A DNA stretch of 64,000 nucleotides from NCBI GenBank assembly GCA_035573715.1, contig DATLZZ010000014.1, forward strand, positions 1 through 64,000, written 5' to 3'. The notes under the pieces are model-generated. The model was given only the letters and a program-made list of their open reading frames with translations. It had not been told where the DNA came from and ran no database searches. The position numbers were made by a program, and so were the translations under genes. Within the stretch, counting starts at the first letter, position 1; each line of letters starts with the position of its first letter. Source of the DNA: JACPRL01 sp035573715 (GTDB lineage: Bacteria; Acidobacteriota; Terriglobia; Acidiferrales; 2-02-FULL-67-57). This document shows positions 61,432 through 64,000 of the stretch, in pieces.

Positions 61432-62604
61432 ATGCTGCGGTGGCAAACGGCGGGGGAGTCGCACGGGCGGTGCCTGACGGCGCTGGTGACCGGGCTGCCG
61501 CTGGGTGTGCCCGTCGACCTCAGCTTCATCAACCGTGAATTGCGGCGCCGCCAGGCGGGTTACGGGCGCGGCGGGCGGATGAAGATTGAGCACGACGAAG
61601 TGCAAATCCTCTCCGGCGTGCGCCAGGGGAAGACCATCGGGTCGCCTATCGCGCTGCAAATCGAAAACAAGGATTGGGCCAACTGGGAAGACACGCTGCC
61701 GGTGGAAGACAAGCCGGTGCCGGCGGAAAAGCAGCGGGCGATCACGCAGCCGCGGCCCGGGCATGCTGACCTGGCGGGCGCCCTCAAGTTCAACCTGCAC
61801 GACGCGCGCTACATTCTGGAGCGGGCGAGCGCGCGGGAGACCGCGGCGCGCGTGGCCTCCGGCGCGCTGGCCAAGCTGTTTCTGCGCAGCTTCGGAGTTG
61901 AGGTGTTGAGCCACACGGTCGCCATCGGGTCAGTGAAGCTCGAGCGCGCGGCCGGCTGGGAGGAAATCGTCGCCGCGTGCGAAGACACCGAGGCCGAAAT
62001 CCGCTGCGTCGATCCGCTGGTCGGCTCGAAGATGATGGAGCTGATCGACCGGGCGCTGGCCGAGCGCGACTCGCTCGGCGGCGTGTTCGAGGTCGTCGCC
62101 CACAGCGTCCCACCGGGGCTGGGCACGCACGCGCAGTGGGACGAGAAGCTCGACGGGCGGCTGGCGCAGGCGGTGATGTCGATTCAGGCGGTGAAGGCGG
62201 TGGAAATCGGCTCGGGCGTGGCCAACGCGGCGGCGTTCGGCTCAAAGGTGCACGATGAGATTGGCTACGATGCGGCACAGAAGCGGTTTACGCGCGCCTC
62301 GAACCACGCTGGCGGGCTCGAAGGCGGAATGACGAACGGCGAGGATGTGGTGGTGCGCGGCTACTTGAAGCCGATTTCGACGCTGCGGCGCCCGCTGCAG
62401 TCGGTGGACCTGGTGACGAAGGAGACAGTCAAGGCGGCCTACGAGCGCTCGGATGTGTGCGTGGTGCCGGCCGCGGGAGTGATTGGCGAAGCGATGGTGG
62501 CGCTGGTGCTGGCTTCTGCGACGCGCGACAAATTCGGCGGCGACACGCTCGAGGAAGCCAAAAGAAACTTCGACAGTTACATGGAGCAACTGCGAAACTT
62601 CTGA
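61432..62604 (+). CDS. aroC: Chorismate synthase
   Basis: 390 residues. Motifs are 'WQTAGESHGRCLTALVTGLPLGV', 'RRRQAGYGRGGRMKIEHDEVQILSGV', 'QPRPGHADLAG', 'ERASARETAARVASGA' and 'HAGGLEGGMTNGEDVVV'. The FMN enzyme converts EPSP to chorismate, the last shikimate step. TAGAAT ends 8 nt before the ATG. Confidence 0.97.
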   Translation: MLRWQTAGESHGRCLTALVTGLPLGVPVDLSFINRELRRRQAGYGRGGRMKIEHDEVQILSGVRQGKTIGSPIALQIENKDWANWEDTLPVEDKPVPAEKQRAITQPRPGHADLAGALKFNLHDARYILERASARETAARVASGALAKLFLRSFGVEVLSHTVAIGSVKLERAAGWEEIVAACEDTEAEIRCVDPLVGSKMMELIDRALAERDSLGGVFEVVAHSVPPGLGTHAQWDEKLDGRLAQAVMSIQAVKAVEIGSGVANAAAFGSKVHDEIGYDAAQKRFTRASNHAGGLEGGMTNGEDVVVRGYLKPISTLRRPLQSVDLVTKETVKAAYERSDVCVVPAAGVIGEAMVALVLASATRDKFGGDTLEEAKRNFDSYMEQLRNF

Positions 62605-62690
62605 AACCGCAGGTGAACGCGGATAAACGCAGATGAAACGGAGCGTGGCAGTCCCAATCCGCGTTCATCTGCGTTAATCTGCGGTTCCAA
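62605..62690. repeat. Inverted repeat of the GCAGATGAACGCGGAT type
   Basis: Arms AAACCGCAGGTGAACGCGG (62604-62622) and CCGCGTTCATCTGCG / TTAATCTGCGGTT (62659-62687) form a long imperfect hairpin. It lies between aroC and def and ends 7 nt before def. Confidence 0.7.
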
Positions 62691-62693
62691 CGC

Positions 62694-63203
62694 ATGATTC
62701 ATCCAATTGTTAAATACGGGGCGGCTGTGCTGGAACAGGAAGCCCAGCCGGTGACGACGTTCGACGAATCTCTCGGCAAGCTGGTCGAAGACATGTTCGA
62801 GTCGATGTACGCGGCGCACGGGGTGGGGCTGGCGGCGCCGCAGATCGGGCTGTCGCTGAAGCTGGCGGTGATTGACATCACGTCGGGCAAGGAGCCCGCC
62901 GCCAAGCTGGTGCTGGCGAATCCGGAAATCCTTTACACCGAAGGCGTGCAGAAGGAAGAGGAGGGTTGCCTGAGCCTGCCGGGCTTCCACGCCGACGTGC
63001 GGCGGCCGTTGCGGGTCACGATTCAAGCGCAGGACGTTACCGGCAAGAAGTACACCAAGACGGGCGAGGGATTGCTGGCGCGGGCGTTCTGCCATGAGAT
63101 CGACCATCTGCACGGGAAGCTGTTTATCTCGCATCTGTCGGTGCTGAAGCGCGACCTCATCAAGCGGAAGGTTAGGAAGCTGAGGAAGGCGGGCGAGTGG
63201 TGA
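62694..63203 (+). CDS. def: Peptide deformylase
   Basis: 169 residues. All three motifs are present: 'GVGLAAPQIGLS', 'EEGCLSLPGF' (metal Cys) and 'HEIDHLHGKLF' (HExxH). It removes the formyl group from nascent peptides. It lies directly upstream of fmt, the classic pairing. Confidence 0.97.
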   Translation: MIHPIVKYGAAVLEQEAQPVTTFDESLGKLVEDMFESMYAAHGVGLAAPQIGLSLKLAVIDITSGKEPAAKLVLANPEILYTEGVQKEEEGCLSLPGFHADVRRPLRVTIQAQDVTGKKYTKTGEGLLARAFCHEIDHLHGKLFISHLSVLKRDLIKRKVRKLRKAGEW

Positions 63204-63266
63204 CACCTTCAGTTGTCACCGGCCACCGGTCGCTAACAGCAACACCCCTGTGGTAAACCATCCCTG

Positions 63267-64000
63267 ATGAAACTCCTCTTCTGCGGGACGCCGGAGTTTG
63301 CCGTGCCGACGCTGCGACGTCTGCACGGAGAGAAGTTCGAGATCGCCGCGGTGGTGACACAGCCCGACCGGCCGAAGGGCCGAGGCCTGGAGTCGGCGGC
63401 GTCGCCGGTCAAGGCTGCGGCGCTGGAGCTCGGTCTGCGGGTCGAGCAGCCGGAGAAACTCAAGGGCGAGGCCGGGCGCGCGCTGCTCGAGCACTACCAG
63501 CCGGAGGCAGTGGTCATCGTCGGCTACGGGCAGATTATTCCCGCCGATTTGCTGGACATTCCCAAGCACGGCTGGATCAACCTGCATGCGTCGCTGCTGC
63601 CGAAGTATCGCGGCGCGGCGCCGGTGCAGTGGGCGCTCATCAATGGCGAGACCTCCACCGGCGTGACGACGATGCGGATTGACGCCGGGCTCGACACGGG
63701 GCCCATCTTCCTTCAGCGCGAAGTGCAAATCGGCGACGAGGATAATGCAGTGACGCTGGCGGCGCGCCTGGCGGAGGTAGGGGCGGAAACGATGGTCGAG
63801 ACGCTCCGCGGGATTGCGGCGGGAACGCTGGCGCCGCAGCCGCAGGACAACTCCAAGGCCAGCAAAGCGCCGCTGCTGAAGAAGGAGCATGGGCGACTCG
63901 ACTGGTCGCAGCCGGCGCGGGCAGTCTTCAATCGCATTCGGGGGCTGGTGCCGTGGCCCGGCGCCTACACCAGCTTCCGCGGTCAACTGGTCCACATCTG
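63267..64000 (+). CDS. fmt: Methionyl-tRNA formyltransferase (partial, runs off the window)
   Basis: The first 244 codons are seen. 'LLFCGTPEFAVPTLRRL', 'TQPDRPKGRGLE', 'HASLLPKYRGAAPVQWALINGE' (catalytic Asn/His/Asp region starting 'INLHASLLP') and 'TTMRIDAGLDTGPIF' identify Fmt. The linker and start of the C-terminal domain ('RIRGLVPWPGAYTSF') follow. The ORF is open at the window's end. It formylates initiator Met-tRNA. Confidence 0.96.
   Translation, partial: MKLLFCGTPEFAVPTLRRLHGEKFEIAAVVTQPDRPKGRGLESAASPVKAAALELGLRVEQPEKLKGEAGRALLEHYQPEAVVIVGYGQIIPADLLDIPKHGWINLHASLLPKYRGAAPVQWALINGETSTGVTTMRIDAGLDTGPIFLQREVQIGDEDNAVTLAARLAEVGAETMVETLRGIAAGTLAPQPQDNSKASKAPLLKKEHGRLDWSQPARAVFNRIRGLVPWPGAYTSFRGQLVHI

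Overview
The window looks like one contiguous stretch of a GC-rich Gram-negative-type chromosome, most likely from Acidobacteriota (Terriglobia / Solibacter-like). The evidence is a remnant carrying the C-terminal domain known from Candidatus Solibacter (TIGR03437) fused to a Het-C-like domain, the 'GGGGCTGAAGCCCC' and 'GCAGATTAACGCAGATGAA' type dispersed repeats, an Mla/MCE system, RND efflux, and a heptose adenylyltransferase pointing to LPS. Genes are tightly packed, often with 1 or 4 nt stop/start overlaps. No transposase, integrase, phage gene, CRISPR array or rRNA was found. One tRNA, tRNA-Leu(CAA), is present.

Layout. 0-5.5 kb: a DUF2339/DUF3999 membrane pair, VOC and ACT proteins, and a DUF457 membrane hydrolase. 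5.5-8.7 kb (minus): the rpmH-rnpA-yidD-yidC-khpB cluster, with rpmH too short for ordinary ORF listings and a strong promoter. 8.7-11.5 kb: an isoaspartyl peptidase, a Phd/PIN toxin-antitoxin pair with palindromic operators, and greA divergent from carD. 11.5-18 kb (minus): NiCoT, hyuA, a low-GC DUF429 gene, hyuB and a Tat-exported Ntn asparaginase. 18-24 kb: tsaD, an eIF2B-like protein with galU, fmdB, rsmI, PilZ and dusB. 24-31 kb (minus): a repeat-rich gene desert, then a BlaI-like regulator, yhaM, a SurA-like chaperone, mfd and the heptose adenylyltransferase. 31-38 kb: a hydrolase/membrane protein, an FAD reductase, hemL, a FlK-type thioesterase, the broken Het-C/TIGR03437 gene, a MOSC protein and tRNA-Leu.

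38.4-49.9 kb (plus): a large efflux block with an RND fusion protein and pump, a TetR regulator whose operator covers its own start codon, a TolC-type channel, and a YbhGFSR-like ABC exporter whose two ATPases are separate genes. 49.9-53.9 kb: a frameshifted remnant of an acyl-ligase C-terminus, glgB, a pseudo-receiver and a hydrolase. 54-59.5 kb (minus): an MCE lipid-transport operon (mlaE, mlaF, a Gly-rich secreted protein, mlaD, a K+/H+-type antiporter, and a second mlaD with five repeats). 59.5-64 kb: an EVE-like protein, msrA, a monooxygenase, a STAS protein, aroC, def and fmt, the last running off the window.

Nothing here is a clearly new multi-gene defence or metabolic system. The most distinctive items are the DUF429 gene wedged and translationally coupled inside hyuA-hyuB, the decayed Het-C gene, two ABC ATPases with altered catalytic residues (YbhF-N-like lacking the switch histidine, MlaF lacking the Walker B glutamate), the receiver lacking its phospho-acceptor, and compact operators for the toxin-antitoxin and TetR genes. 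All assignments come from reading sequence motifs; no database search was possible.
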